A DNA stretch of 64,000 nt from Bacillota bacterium. Its GTDB lineage: Bacteria; Bacillota; Clostridia; Acetivibrionales; DSM-1351. The translations under genes were made by a program, and so were the position numbers. The notes below the pieces were generated by a model. That model was not told the origin of the DNA. It did not search any database and saw only the letters and a program-made list of their open reading frames with translations. This document shows positions 34,870 through 43,232 of the stretch, in pieces. The DNA is taken from NCBI GenBank assembly GCA_023409265.1, contig JAEYHZ010000031.1:62001-126000 (forward strand). Reading direction: 5' to 3'. Within the stretch, counting starts at the first letter, position 1; every line of letters begins with the position of its first letter.

Positions 34870-35556
34870 ATGAATAATTTATTATTGGTTGAAGATGATC
34901 TTAGTCTCATAGACGGACTCGAATACTCACTGAGGAAGAATGGTTTCAGCACAGATATTGCAAGGACGGTACAGGAAGCTATGGTTGATTTAAATCAGCA
35001 AAATTATGATCTTCTTATTCTGGACCTGGGTTTGCCGGATGGAAGCGGTTTTGAAATATGCAGAAAAGTCAGGCAAACCTCTGAAGTACCAATTATTTTT
35101 CTTACAGCGTCCGAAGAGGAAGTAAACATTGTTATGGGTCTTGATATGGGCGGAGATGACTACATTGTAAAACCCTTTAAATTGAATGAACTAATCTCCC
35201 GGATTAATGCCTTGCTGCGCCGTTCAAAATTATCAGCCGCGAAACCTGTTGAGCTCATGTCAAACAATATCACGGTAAAGCTTATGGAAGGCCGTGTTAT
35301 CAAAGGAGACACCGAATTAGAACTCACAGCTGCAGAATACAGGCTTTTGTGCCTGCTTATGCAGAACCCGAATATTGTACTTACCAGAGAGGTAATTTTG
35401 GACAGATTGTGGGATAATAACGGCAGCTTTATTGACGACAATACACTTTCCGTTTATGTTAAAAGGTTGAGGAATAAAATTGAGGATACTCCCGGCAACC
35501 CATGCTATTTGCTTACAGTTAGGAGAATGGGCTATAAATGGAATATTTCAATGTGA
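34870..35556 (+). CDS. OmpR-family response regulator of an ABC-exporter locus
   Basis: This 228-residue regulator has a receiver domain with VEDD, phosphoacceptor Asp52 in LLILDLGLPDGSG and the conserved Lys in IVKPFKL. The winged-helix domain contains DDNTLSVYVKRLRNKIED, typical of the BceR/VraR-like subgroup that controls adjacent ABC exporters. It starts at ATG 34870 with GAGGTAGG upstream. The kinase gene follows after 70 nt, then an ATPase and an FtsX-type permease. The layout regulator-kinase-ATPase-permease suggests that this system senses and responds to cell-envelope-active compounds; that is inference from locus architecture. Confidence 0.92.
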   Translation: MNNLLLVEDDLSLIDGLEYSLRKNGFSTDIARTVQEAMVDLNQQNYDLLILDLGLPDGSGFEICRKVRQTSEVPIIFLTASEEEVNIVMGLDMGGDDYIVKPFKLNELISRINALLRRSKLSAAKPVELMSNNITVKLMEGRVIKGDTELELTAAEYRLLCLLMQNPNIVLTREVILDRLWDNNGSFIDDNTLSVYVKRLRNKIEDTPGNPCYLLTVRRMGYKWNISM

Positions 35557-35626
35557 TAAGTGTTAGTCAGAGCTTTTTAATAGTTTATTATGGAACAGGT
35601 ATGATGAGATCAGTTAAGAGGTTAAC

Positions 35627-36868
35627 ATGAATGTATTTACAGATAAAGAGGTTAAAAGATTATTTATATGCGTAACTATTGTTTGCTTAATAGTTATTTT
35701 ATTTGGACAGGTTATTGTATATTTTATCAGTAACGATTTTAAACAGCAGCTAATCTACCATGATTATGAGATCGCCGGTAGTCTGGCAGAGAAAGCAGAT
35801 ACAGACCTTATTATTAAAGCGTTTATCTCTGAAAAAAACAGTAACCTTTTTGTTAACGGGCAGAGGTTGCTGGAAAGCTCTGGCTATAACATAAGTTTGA
35901 ACAATTCACTCTTACCTCAGGTCAATAATTTTCACATAAGGTATTCTATTATTATTTTTATATCTTTGGTTCTTTTTTCCCTTATTATATTGGGATTCCT
36001 GTTTATTAATTTCAAAAAACGGGAGAGTGAATTTGAAAGTGCCACAAATGATGTAATGAGCTTCCTTGGAGGAAAAACCGGTATACGCTTACCCGATCAG
36101 GAAGAAGGCGGGCTATCCAAGCTCTTCTCTTCAATTAATATTATGTCTACATCGTTAAATACCCATATTAATAAGGAAAAACAGCACAGGAAATTTCTTA
36201 AAAATACTGTTTCTGATATTTCACATCAATTAAAAACTCCGTTGGCGGCATTAAAAATGTATAATGAGATAATTCTTGAAGAGGATTTAGACAATGAGGT
36301 TGTAAAAAAATTTACTTTAAAGAGTCAAAATGAAATTAACAGAATGGAAAACCTGATTCTAAATTTATTAAAACTTGCCAAACTTGATGCTGGGACAATA
36401 ATTTTGGAAAAGGAAAATGTAAATCTGCATAATTTTCTTACAAATGTGGTCAACAGGTTTCAGACCCGGGCTGAATCAGAAAATAAAAAAATAAATCTTC
36501 CCTGTGAAAACAGTATCTTCTTATATTGTGATCCCGAGTGGATGACAGAAGCAGTAAGCAATATCATCAAAAATGCACTTGATCATTTGCCTGAAGAAGG
36601 AACTATTGAAATCAGCAGCTGCGGAACTCCTTTGGCAGTAAAGATCTCGGTAAAAGATAACGGTACCGGTATTCATCCTGATGATTTAAACAATGTCTTT
36701 AAAAGGTTCTATAGAAGCAGATTTTCCAAAGACAAGCAGGGGATAGGAATTGGTCTGACCATTTCACGATCAATTGTTGAAAAGCATGGCGGGCAGATCT
36801 CTGTTGATAGTGAAATGGGCGAAGGAAGTCTTTTTACTATGGTTTTTCCCAAGCTTACTAATATGTAA
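35627..36868 (+). CDS. Sensor histidine kinase of the ABC-exporter locus
   Basis: This 413-residue kinase has TM1 (about residues 11-33) and TM2 (about 106-128) enclosing an extracytoplasmic loop of about 70 residues, longer than in the intramembrane-sensing BceS kinases. The HisKA domain has the phosphoacceptor His200 in SDISHQLKTPLAAL. The catalytic domain shows SNIIKNALDH (N box), DNGTGIHPDD (G1) and GIGIGLTIS (G2). It pairs with the regulator 70 nt upstream. The ABC ATPase gene begins 71 nt downstream, so all four genes are likely one operon. Confidence 0.92.
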   Translation: MNVFTDKEVKRLFICVTIVCLIVILFGQVIVYFISNDFKQQLIYHDYEIAGSLAEKADTDLIIKAFISEKNSNLFVNGQRLLESSGYNISLNNSLLPQVNNFHIRYSIIIFISLVLFSLIILGFLFINFKKRESEFESATNDVMSFLGGKTGIRLPDQEEGGLSKLFSSINIMSTSLNTHINKEKQHRKFLKNTVSDISHQLKTPLAALKMYNEIILEEDLDNEVVKKFTLKSQNEINRMENLILNLLKLAKLDAGTIILEKENVNLHNFLTNVVNRFQTRAESENKKINLPCENSIFLYCDPEWMTEAVSNIIKNALDHLPEEGTIEISSCGTPLAVKISVKDNGTGIHPDDLNNVFKRFYRSRFSKDKQGIGIGLTISRSIVEKHGGQISVDSEMGEGSLFTMVFPKLTNM

Positions 36869-36939
36869 GATTGGATTCACCTATGAGTAAGATAGTACTG
36901 ATATCATCTCATTAACGATTAAAGGTGAGGTGTTTTAAG

Positions 36940-37620
36940 GTGAATATTCTAAGTGCCGAAAATATATCAAAAATTTATGGTAATGGTGATACCAGGGTTG
37001 AAGCTCTGAAAAATGTATCTTTTTCAGTTTCAAAAGGGGAATTTGTATCAGTCGTTGGGCCATCCGGGTCAGGAAAAAGTACACTTTTGAATTTACTGGG
37101 AGCATTGGATTATCCAACTTACGGAAAGGTTTTTCTGGATGAAAGGGATGTTTTCAGCATGAAGGAAAAAGAATTATCCGTTTTCAGGAGAAGAAATATA
37201 GGCTTTATTTTTCAAGCCTTTAACCTTGTACCAGAGTTGAATGTAAGCGAAAACATTGTGCTGCCCCTGCTGCTTGACTATAAAAAACCCGATGAGCAGT
37301 ATATAAATGAGCTGTTGGAGGTATTAGGGCTAACCGACAGAAAGCATCACCTTCCCAACCAACTGTCGGGAGGGCAGCAGCAGAGGGTTGCCATAGGACG
37401 CGCTCTTGCTGCCAAACCTGCAATAATTCTTGCAGATGAACCAACCGGAAATCTTGATACCAAAAACAGCAGAGAAGTAATAAATCTAATGAAAATGTCC
37501 GTTAAAAAATATAATCAGGCTCTTATAATGATTACCCATAACCAGGATTTTGCATCATTTTCAGATAGAATTCTGAAGGTTGAGGATGGTGTTTTGACTG
37601 AGCTGGGAGGTGCCAGATGA
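36940..37620 (+). CDS. ABC transporter ATP-binding protein, MacB/LolD type
   Basis: This 226-residue nucleotide-binding subunit has Walker A GPSGSGKSTLLN, Q-loop FIFQAFNLVPELN, signature LSGGQQQRVAIGRAL and Walker B IILADEPTGNLDT. It is of the type that pairs with FtsX-fold permeases in mechanotransmission or peptide detoxification rather than classical import. Two GTG starts are possible, 36925 and 36940; I prefer 36940 because GTGAGG lies 9-14 nt upstream and the family begins at NILSAENISKIYG. Its stop overlaps the permease start by 4 bp (ATGA), so translation is coupled. Confidence 0.93.
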   Translation: MNILSAENISKIYGNGDTRVEALKNVSFSVSKGEFVSVVGPSGSGKSTLLNLLGALDYPTYGKVFLDERDVFSMKEKELSVFRRRNIGFIFQAFNLVPELNVSENIVLPLLLDYKKPDEQYINELLEVLGLTDRKHHLPNQLSGGQQQRVAIGRALAAKPAIILADEPTGNLDTKNSREVINLMKMSVKKYNQALIMITHNQDFASFSDRILKVEDGVLTELGGAR

Positions 37621-40022
37621 TGGAAAGTTATCTCAAACTGGCTCCGAAATATTTATCAGCACACAAAAAGAAAACAAGACTTACCACAATTAGTGTAGTT
37701 ATGGCAGTAACCCTTGTTGTGGCAATGTTTTCAATGCTGGATTCCATGGTAACCTTTGAAAAAAAGCAGGTATTAAAGGATGAGGGGAATTATCATATTT
37801 ATGTTAGAAATCCAACTGAAAAAGAAATAAATCATATACAAAACAGGATTGAGGTTAAAAACAGCGGAAGACTGAAGGATCTTGGAGAAGGAAAGTTAAA
37901 CAGCCAAAACTGTGGTTTGGGTGCATTGGACGAAAGTTTTTCCAAAAACCTGAATTTTATAATATCTAAAGGAAAATATCCCACCGAAGAAAATGAAATC
38001 ATGCTGGAAAAATGGATAATGGAGAAACAGAAGCTGAACCTGGGGGAAAAGACCGCCGTATCATTTCCTGACGGCACGTCACAAGAATATATTATAAGTG
38101 GAATTTTTAATGACTGGGGTGAAACAAAGGCGGCCAATGTACCATTTGTAATTCTTTCAATGAGGGGGGCACAAAAGCATACATTTGTAACTCATGATTA
38201 TTTTGTTTTATTTAAAGATGGAGTCAATATTATTAGTGCGGAAAATGCAATTAAAAAAGCACTGGATATTCCGGATAAAAGGATAAGAAAAAATGAGCGG
38301 TTACTGGCCTTGATGCTGCAAACTAAAAATAATCAGGTTCAGCAAATCTATCTGCTGGGCTGCTTTATGTTTTTGCTGGTATTGATTACTGCTGTTGTAA
38401 TGATTTACAATACCTTTAATATTTCCGTAATGGATAGAATCCGCTATTTTGGTCTTTTAAGATGTATTGGAGCCTCCAGGACGCAGGTTAAGAGAATAGT
38501 CAGAAGAGAGGGTATTTCAATTGCAGTCAGAGCAATACCAATTGGAACTATTATTGGAATAGTCCTTACCTCGTTATGCTTAATGGTACTAAAATACTAT
38601 AACAGCAGCCTTTTTGGAAACATTCCCGTTATCAGTCTCAGTATTGTGGGGATAGTTATGGGAGTATTGGTTGGATTTCTTACAGTATTGATAGCATCAA
38701 TAATACCTGCTAAAAAGGCTTCCAGAGTTTCAGCAGTGAATGCTCTTACGGGAGGCAGCGAAATTAAGCTGTCAAAACGTAAAAAATACGGTTTTATGAC
38801 AAGAGTAATAAGCATAGAAATAGCCATGGGAATTAGTAATGCTGTTAAGAAAAAGAAAACACTCATCCTTATGTCCTGTTCAATAGCCTTCAGTATCTTA
38901 GTTTTCCTTTCCTTCAATGTCCTGATTAATCCTAAAAACCTTGGAATGCAGGAAATAAAAGAATTTACACGCGATATATCATTGGTTTCCCATAAAGGAA
39001 TCCCTGAGAATATTATTAATAAGCTTTCTGAAGCAGAGGGTGTAAAAAGAAGCTATGGAAGAAGTACAGATTTTGTAAAGGCAGTATTTAAAGTGGATCT
39101 TCTCACAGACAGTTATAAAAAGGAGAAAGGGAATATAAAACCGGATAAAGATGGAGAAATCCTTGAACCTGAAGCTTCCTTGTTACTTTCACATGATAAA
39201 AGCCAGTTGGATTGGTTGAAGAAATATCTTAAGTCAGGCCAGTGTGATGAAAAGGATTTGAATGCCTCAAACGGACTTGTTTTTGTTGAAAAGAGCCAAA
39301 GAAAAAAATCTATGATGTTGACAGCCAGGTTCAAACCGGGCGATGAAGTAAAAATTAATACAGTTTCAGGCATAAAAAGCTTCAAAGTACTGGGCGTAAT
39401 CAACTCTTCACTCTTTAACAGCTACATGCATGACAATCCAGTAATGGCTACATTTATTACTACAGAAGCTCTGTTCAATGAGATTTCAGGCAAAAAGGAC
39501 TATACAGTTCTGGATATTCAGGTGGATGGCGACAAAGAAGCAGTTGACAGGATAAAAAGCATCACAGCAGGCACTGATATTTCTCTCCACGATCTGCGGC
39601 AATTAAACCAGAAGGCAAAGAACTCCTTTATGACTGCAGCAGTATTCTTATATGGGTTTATAGGAGTAATAGCCTTGATAAGCATTCTTAATATAATTAA
39701 TACGATGAATACCAGTATTACAGCAAGAACCAGATATCTGGGAGTAATGAGGGCCATTGGCATGTCTGGCGGCCAGTTGACAAGAATGGTTATAACTGAA
39801 GCCGAAATATACAGCATAGCCGGATGCATTGCAGGGTGTACCTTTGGCATTTTACTACAAAGAGCAATGGTTAATATAATCATAAGTGAATGGAAGTTCC
39901 CGGTAATTCAGGTTTGTCTCATATTTGTTGTATGTATAGTGATGGCAGGATTATCAGTTATAGCACCCATTAAGAGGATTAAACGCAATAATATAACAGA
40001 ATCAATTGGATTTTTGCAATAA
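37617..40022 (+). CDS. ABC transporter permease with two FtsX domains
   Basis: This 801-residue permease works with the preceding ATPase. It contains two FtsX modules. The first has an N-terminal TM (about residues 22-45), an extracytoplasmic domain, and three TMs around 245-375 (FMFLLVLITAVVMIYNTFNISV; IGIVLTSLCLMVL; VLVGFLTVLIASIIPAKKASRVSAVNAL). The second begins with a TM near residues 418-436 and has three TMs at 670-790 (IGVIALISILNIINTMNTSI, with the repeated RTRYLGVMRAIGMS element). The duplicated RxLGLLRxIG motif is diagnostic. Export or lipid-II-cycle protection against antimicrobial peptides is the family-based expectation; the substrate is unknown. Confidence 0.9.
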   Translation: MMESYLKLAPKYLSAHKKKTRLTTISVVMAVTLVVAMFSMLDSMVTFEKKQVLKDEGNYHIYVRNPTEKEINHIQNRIEVKNSGRLKDLGEGKLNSQNCGLGALDESFSKNLNFIISKGKYPTEENEIMLEKWIMEKQKLNLGEKTAVSFPDGTSQEYIISGIFNDWGETKAANVPFVILSMRGAQKHTFVTHDYFVLFKDGVNIISAENAIKKALDIPDKRIRKNERLLALMLQTKNNQVQQIYLLGCFMFLLVLITAVVMIYNTFNISVMDRIRYFGLLRCIGASRTQVKRIVRREGISIAVRAIPIGTIIGIVLTSLCLMVLKYYNSSLFGNIPVISLSIVGIVMGVLVGFLTVLIASIIPAKKASRVSAVNALTGGSEIKLSKRKKYGFMTRVISIEIAMGISNAVKKKKTLILMSCSIAFSILVFLSFNVLINPKNLGMQEIKEFTRDISLVSHKGIPENIINKLSEAEGVKRSYGRSTDFVKAVFKVDLLTDSYKKEKGNIKPDKDGEILEPEASLLLSHDKSQLDWLKKYLKSGQCDEKDLNASNGLVFVEKSQRKKSMMLTARFKPGDEVKINTVSGIKSFKVLGVINSSLFNSYMHDNPVMATFITTEALFNEISGKKDYTVLDIQVDGDKEAVDRIKSITAGTDISLHDLRQLNQKAKNSFMTAAVFLYGFIGVIALISILNIINTMNTSITARTRYLGVMRAIGMSGGQLTRMVITEAEIYSIAGCIAGCTFGILLQRAMVNIIISEWKFPVIQVCLIFVVCIVMAGLSVIAPIKRIKRNNITESIGFLQ

Positions 40023-40023
40023 A

Positions 40024-40053
40024 ACAAAAGAGTGTCCCTGGACACCCTTTTGT
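40024..40053 (+). terminator. Terminator of the ABC-exporter operon
   Basis: ACAAAAG-A-GTGTCC (40024-40037), a CT loop, then GGACAC-CC-TTTTGT. It starts 2 nt past the permease stop and precedes the tRNA promoter. Confidence 0.75.
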
Positions 40054-40089
40054 AGAAAACATAAAAAAATAATAAATAAATAATCTGTA

Positions 40090-40118
40090 TTTACAACTTT
40101 AAATCAATGTGTTATAAT
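40090..40118 (+). promoter_or_regulatory. Promoter of tRNA-Pro
   Basis: TTTACA (40090-40095), 17-bp spacer, TATAAT (40113-40118). It lies 13 bp before the mature tRNA 5' end, as expected for a single-gene tRNA transcription unit. Confidence 0.75.
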
Positions 40119-40131
40119 GATTGAGCGCTAT

Positions 40132-40209
40132 CGGGATGTAGCTCAGTTTGGCTAGAGTGCTTGCTTGGGGTGCAAGAGGTCGCGTGTTCAAGTCACGTCA
40201 TTCCGACCA
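40132..40209 (+). tRNA. tRNA-Pro (anticodon GGG)
   Basis: The full cloverleaf is present. The acceptor stem CGGGATG pairs with CATTCCG with one G-T pair. The D arm contains AGCTCAGTTTGGCTAGAG. The anticodon stem CTTGC/GCAAG encloses the loop TTGGGGT, giving anticodon GGG. The T arm contains GTTCAAGT, and the discriminator A is followed by an encoded CCA. Length is 78 nt. It has its own promoter and terminator. Clostridia often rely on a UGG proline tRNA, so this one reads mainly the CCC and CCU codons. Confidence 0.96.
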
Positions 40210-40211
40210 GC

Positions 40212-40250
40212 AAAAGACGGGTTTCAATAATTTGAAGCTCGTCTTTTTTG
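40212..40250 (+). terminator. tRNA-Pro terminator
   Basis: AAAAGACGGGTTTC (from 40213) pairs, with G-T pairs and a small bulge, with GAAGCTCGTCTTTT, followed by TTTGT. It starts within 5 nt of the CCA end. Confidence 0.8.
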
Positions 40251-40296
40251 TATTACTGTTAGGATGGTGTTGAGTACAATGTTCAGTGAAAATTAT

Positions 40297-40325
40297 TTGT
40301 GAGGGTTATTTTATTGTAGTATAAT
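40297..40325 (+). promoter_or_regulatory. Promoter of crcB
   Basis: TTGTGA (40297-40302), 17-bp spacer, TATAAT (40320-40325), 34 bp before the crcB start. The short leader leaves no room for a fluoride riboswitch downstream of the start point. Confidence 0.65.
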
Positions 40326-40359
40326 TGTTTAGAAATATAGTAGTAAGAGGAGGAGAACT

Positions 40360-40743
40360 ATGCTGAATGCTTTGGCTGTTGGCTGCGGAGGCTTTATCGG
40401 AGCGGTTTCAAGATATTTAATGACAATGCTAATAAATAGAATGAGTACCGGTGCTTTTCCTGTAGCTACACTGGTAATCAATATATTGGGATCTTTCCTT
40501 ATCGGATTGTTAACACAAGTTGTTCCAAATTTATACCCCAACAACAAAAGGCTGCTGCTTTTCCTTACAACGGGAATTTTAGGGGGGTTTACCACTTTCT
40601 CAACTTTTAGTCTGGATACTGTTAACCTGTATCAAAACGGGAATACAACTTTCGCCATTATGAATGTAATAATCAGCGTTCTTTTTTGTGTGATTGGAGT
40701 CATTCTTGGGAAAATGCTGGCGAAAGTTATAGTAAATTTTTAA
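40360..40743 (+). CDS. crcB: Fluoride ion channel CrcB/Fluc
   Basis: Fluc channels export toxic fluoride as dual-topology dimers. The 127-residue protein has four TM segments and the family motifs GGFIGAVSRYLM at the N-terminus, NILGSFLIGL in TM2 and the pore region TTGILGGFTTFSTFSLDT in TM3. The length is typical. The ribosome site AGGAGGAG precedes ATG 40360. It is a single copy here; many bacteria carry either one dual-topology protein or a pair. The convergent sirtuin gene ends 25 bp away. Confidence 0.95.
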   Translation: MLNALAVGCGGFIGAVSRYLMTMLINRMSTGAFPVATLVINILGSFLIGLLTQVVPNLYPNNKRLLLFLTTGILGGFTTFSTFSLDTVNLYQNGNTTFAIMNVIISVLFCVIGVILGKMLAKVIVNF

Positions 40744-40768
40744 TGAAAGAGATATTTTTATCAAAGCC

Positions 40769-41500
40769 CTATAACAAATCTACTGCAGACCCCAGGAGCT
40801 TTCCTACAGAATCATTAATAACAATATGGGCCTTTGAATCATAAGGTGTAGAGCTTTTATTAATTAGTATGAGTTTTTTACCTTTGAAATAATTGACAAG
40901 GCCGGCAGCAGGGTAGACCACCAGAGAGGTGCCGCCTATAATCATTATCTCAGCATTCTGGATGGCTCTGACAGCTGAAGTAATAACATCTTCATTCAGA
41001 GACTCTTCATACAGAACGACATCAGGCTTTATAACACTATTGCACCTGGTGCATGTTGGTATATCATCAGAAGCTAATATATAATCCAAACCATAAAATT
41101 CACGGCACCCGGTGCAGTAATTACGATGAACAGAGCCGTGCAGTTCGTAAACATTCTTGCTGCCTGCAAGCTGATGAAGTCCGTCTATATTTTGCGTAAT
41201 TACTGCTTTTAATTTCCCCATTTCCTCAAGAACTGCTAAAGCTTTATGTCCTGCGTTGGGCAGAGCATCTTTGAAAAGCATCTTCTCCTTATAGTATTTA
41301 AAGAATTCTTTTGTATGGGAAACGAAAAAACTGTGTGAAAGCATGGTTTCCGGAGGATATTCAAAGCCCTGAGCAGTTTTGTACAGACCATTTTCCGATC
41401 GGAAGTCGGCTATACCGGATTCTGTACTCATACCGGCTCCACCAAAGAAAACAATACTTTCAGCCGTCTTAAGAATATCACTAAGTTGTTTTGCATTCAT
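40769..41500 (-). CDS. cobB: NAD-dependent protein deacylase (sirtuin)
   Basis: Sir2 enzymes remove acyl groups from lysine using NAD and control enzymes such as acyl-CoA synthetases. The 243-residue protein has FFGGAGMSTESGIADFRS, TQNIDGLHQLAG, the catalytic His in ELHGSVHRNYC, and a zinc site made of two cysteine pairs (CTGC and CTRC). The FRSENGLY segment lacks the Tyr/Arg pair of the desuccinylase class in the usual spacing, so deacetylation is the default guess. I chose ATG 41500 with AGGAG upstream; a TTG three codons earlier abuts the ribosome site. Convergent with crcB. Confidence 0.93.
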   Translation of the reverse strand: MNAKQLSDILKTAESIVFFGGAGMSTESGIADFRSENGLYKTAQGFEYPPETMLSHSFFVSHTKEFFKYYKEKMLFKDALPNAGHKALAVLEEMGKLKAVITQNIDGLHQLAGSKNVYELHGSVHRNYCTGCREFYGLDYILASDDIPTCTRCNSVIKPDVVLYEESLNEDVITSAVRAIQNAEIMIIGGTSLVVYPAAGLVNYFKGKKLILINKSSTPYDSKAHIVINDSVGKLLGSAVDLL

Positions 41501-41544
41501 ATAAATCAACTCCTATTTCCATTTAAATATATTCTAATTATAAC

Positions 41545-41821
41545 ATACCCTCTATTGACAATGTACAACACGCCTCACACCGGCTATTTTGCCACTTTTC
41601 TTTGTTGTCGTCCTTGCCTTGCGTCAGCAAGGCTGCGTCCATCCGCCTCGAAAATTGCCAAAATATCTCGGCGTGAGGTCGGTGATTTTTGAGCGAGAGA
41701 ATTTGGCTTGCGACAAGGCGAAGACGCGAAGAAAGGCTTTGTGCCTTGCAAGCGGCTTCAACGCAGCCGCAGGGCAAATTCGCCACTCAAAAACGTATTG
41801 TACATTGTTAATAGAGGGTAT
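41545..41821. mobile_element. MITE-like element with 24-bp terminal inverted repeats
   Basis: Two 24-bp termini (41545-41568 and 41798-41821, beginning ATACCCTCTATTGACAATG and ending in its complement) match at 23 of 24 positions. The 277-bp element is clearly richer in GC than its surroundings and has no credible gene. Its interior translates only into spurious cysteine- and arginine-rich frames. A target-site duplication is not obvious. Similar non-coding repeats that generate junk ORFs are common in clostridial genomes; that statement is from memory. It occupies the 473-bp gap between cobB and the ATPase gene; the rest of that gap is AT-rich. Confidence 0.75.
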
Positions 41822-41973
41822 TATATGGAAATAAAAAATATTTAAATAAAAATCGAACAAATGTTCTTGAAATTAATGAAATTATCTATTATAATGGTAT
41901 TAGTTGGATAAATTAGTAAGTTAAAATTAGTAATTTAAATCCGGCAGATTGAACTCTGGATGGTATAGACTAC

Positions 41974-42723
41974 ATGTTTAGCGATTTATTTATTACCGGT
42001 ATAGACTTTAAAAGAGATACTGAGAGTGAACAAAACTATTTTTTTAATCTACCCAGTTTGAAAAATATAGAACATTTATCACTAAATAAAAGAGTAACCT
42101 TTTTTGTAGGAGAAAATGGTTCTGGAAAGTCCACTCTATTGGAAGCCATAGCGGTTAATATGGGATTTAATGCTGAGGGGGGGACAAGAAACTTTAATTT
42201 TGCTTCACAGGAAACTCATTCGTCATTATATAGTTATATCAAAGTAATAAAAGGAGTTAAACGGCTTAAAGACGGTTTTTTTCTGAGAGCTGAAAGTTTT
42301 TACAATGTTGCTTCCGAGGTTGACAGGCTGGATAAAGCAGGCTTCCATCCATTTCTTCACGTATACGGAGGTAAATCCTTGCATCATCAGTCCCATGGTG
42401 AAAGCTTCATGTCTCTGGTATTAAACAGATTCAAAGGGGATAGCCTTTATTTGTTTGATGAACCCGAAGCTGCTTTATCACCTACCAGACAGCTTTCTTT
42501 ACTGGTCCATATAAATGAACTTGTCAAAAAAAACTCTCAGTTTATTATAGCAACACATTCGCCAATACTACTGGCATATCCGGAAGCAGAAATACTGATG
42601 CTTGATGATGATGGAATAAAATCTGTACCCTATGAACAAACCGAGCATTTTTATATAACGAAACAGTTTTTAAATAATCCTCAAAAGATGCTGGATTATC
42701 TTTTTAATGAAAAAGGAGAATAG
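41974..42723 (+). CDS. Predicted ATPase, ABC/AAA-type (COG3910-like)
   Basis: This 249-residue soluble ATPase has a complete ABC-type site: Walker A GENGSGKSTLLEAIA, signature SHGESFMSL, Walker B LYLFDEPEAALSP and the H-loop FIIATHSPILLAYP. It lacks a membrane partner and resembles RecF/OLD-like predicted ATPases often found in defence or maintenance loci, but no nuclease partner is present. A DUF5680-like gene follows directly, with its ribosome site inside the 3' end of this gene. The start ATG 41974 has a weak ribosome site (CTCTGGATGG). The biological role is unknown. Confidence 0.82.
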   Translation: MFSDLFITGIDFKRDTESEQNYFFNLPSLKNIEHLSLNKRVTFFVGENGSGKSTLLEAIAVNMGFNAEGGTRNFNFASQETHSSLYSYIKVIKGVKRLKDGFFLRAESFYNVASEVDRLDKAGFHPFLHVYGGKSLHHQSHGESFMSLVLNRFKGDSLYLFDEPEAALSPTRQLSLLVHINELVKKNSQFIIATHSPILLAYPEAEILMLDDDGIKSVPYEQTEHFYITKQFLNNPQKMLDYLFNEKGE

Positions 42724-42727
42724 AAAA

Positions 42728-43171
42728 ATGTCAAAAGATAAAGTGATTGAATTCCTGTTAAGAGCAAAAAAATCTACCTATGCTGCCAATGGTCCGAAAG
42801 TTGAGTCCTCAAGGCCAAATTCTCATGATTTGGAATACGGGGAAGGTGAACTATACTATTACGATACCTATCTGGGAGGGGAGTGCTTTTCCGGTGAGGA
42901 GGCAGTGTGGGAAAATGATATGCCAATATGGTCAATGAACTATTGCGGCAGGGTCATCGGTTCAGGTTTTGAAGGTGATTTCCTAAAGGAGGCACTATTA
43001 TTTGTACCGGTGGATAAACCATACAGGGGGCCTGAAATATATACGAAGAATAACTTTACATACAAGTGTCATGTTGAAGGTGAGTTTGACTGGTTTATAG
43101 GACATGAAGAAATATATAATAAAAAGGAAAAAATTTTCGAGTGTGTATTTCACGGCGGAGCTATAAAGTAA
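42728..43171 (+). CDS. DUF5680-like protein
   Basis: This 147-residue protein resembles the DUF5680 domain that is often attached to XRE regulators. It begins VIEFLLRAKKSTYA, with YGEGELYYYDTYLGGECFSGEEAVW, MNYCGRVIG and the C-terminal NFTYKCHVEGEFDWFIGHEEIY, ending GGAIK. No DNA-binding domain is present. I chose ATG 42728, with AAGGAG at 42713-42718; the open frame overlaps the preceding ATPase gene. The two genes are translationally close and probably co-expressed. The function of the domain is not established. Confidence 0.72.
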   Translation: MSKDKVIEFLLRAKKSTYAANGPKVESSRPNSHDLEYGEGELYYYDTYLGGECFSGEEAVWENDMPIWSMNYCGRVIGSGFEGDFLKEALLFVPVDKPYRGPEIYTKNNFTYKCHVEGEFDWFIGHEEIYNKKEKIFECVFHGGAIK

Positions 43172-43180
43172 CTTTCATGC

Positions 43181-43223
43181 AGAGCTACATCTACCCACAG
43201 AATAATTGGGCAGATGTAGCTCT
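43181..43223. terminator. Bidirectional terminator between convergent genes
   Basis: AGAGCTACATCT-A-CCCA (43181-43197) pairs with TGGG-C-AGATGTAGCTCT (43207-43223). A very strong stem without long T-runs lies exactly between the stops of two convergent genes. Confidence 0.65.
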
Positions 43224-43232
43224 GAAGTGAAA

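Noticed and set aside
40251..40359. Fluoride riboswitch upstream of crcB
   Set aside because: The expected pseudoknot motifs are absent and the promoter at 40297-40325 leaves only a short leader.
41486..41860. Several open frames of 66-82 codons on both strands across 41.5-41.9 kb
   Set aside because: They are spurious translations of the MITE-like element: Cys- and Arg-rich, overlapping each other on both strands, without ribosome sites and crossing the inverted repeats.
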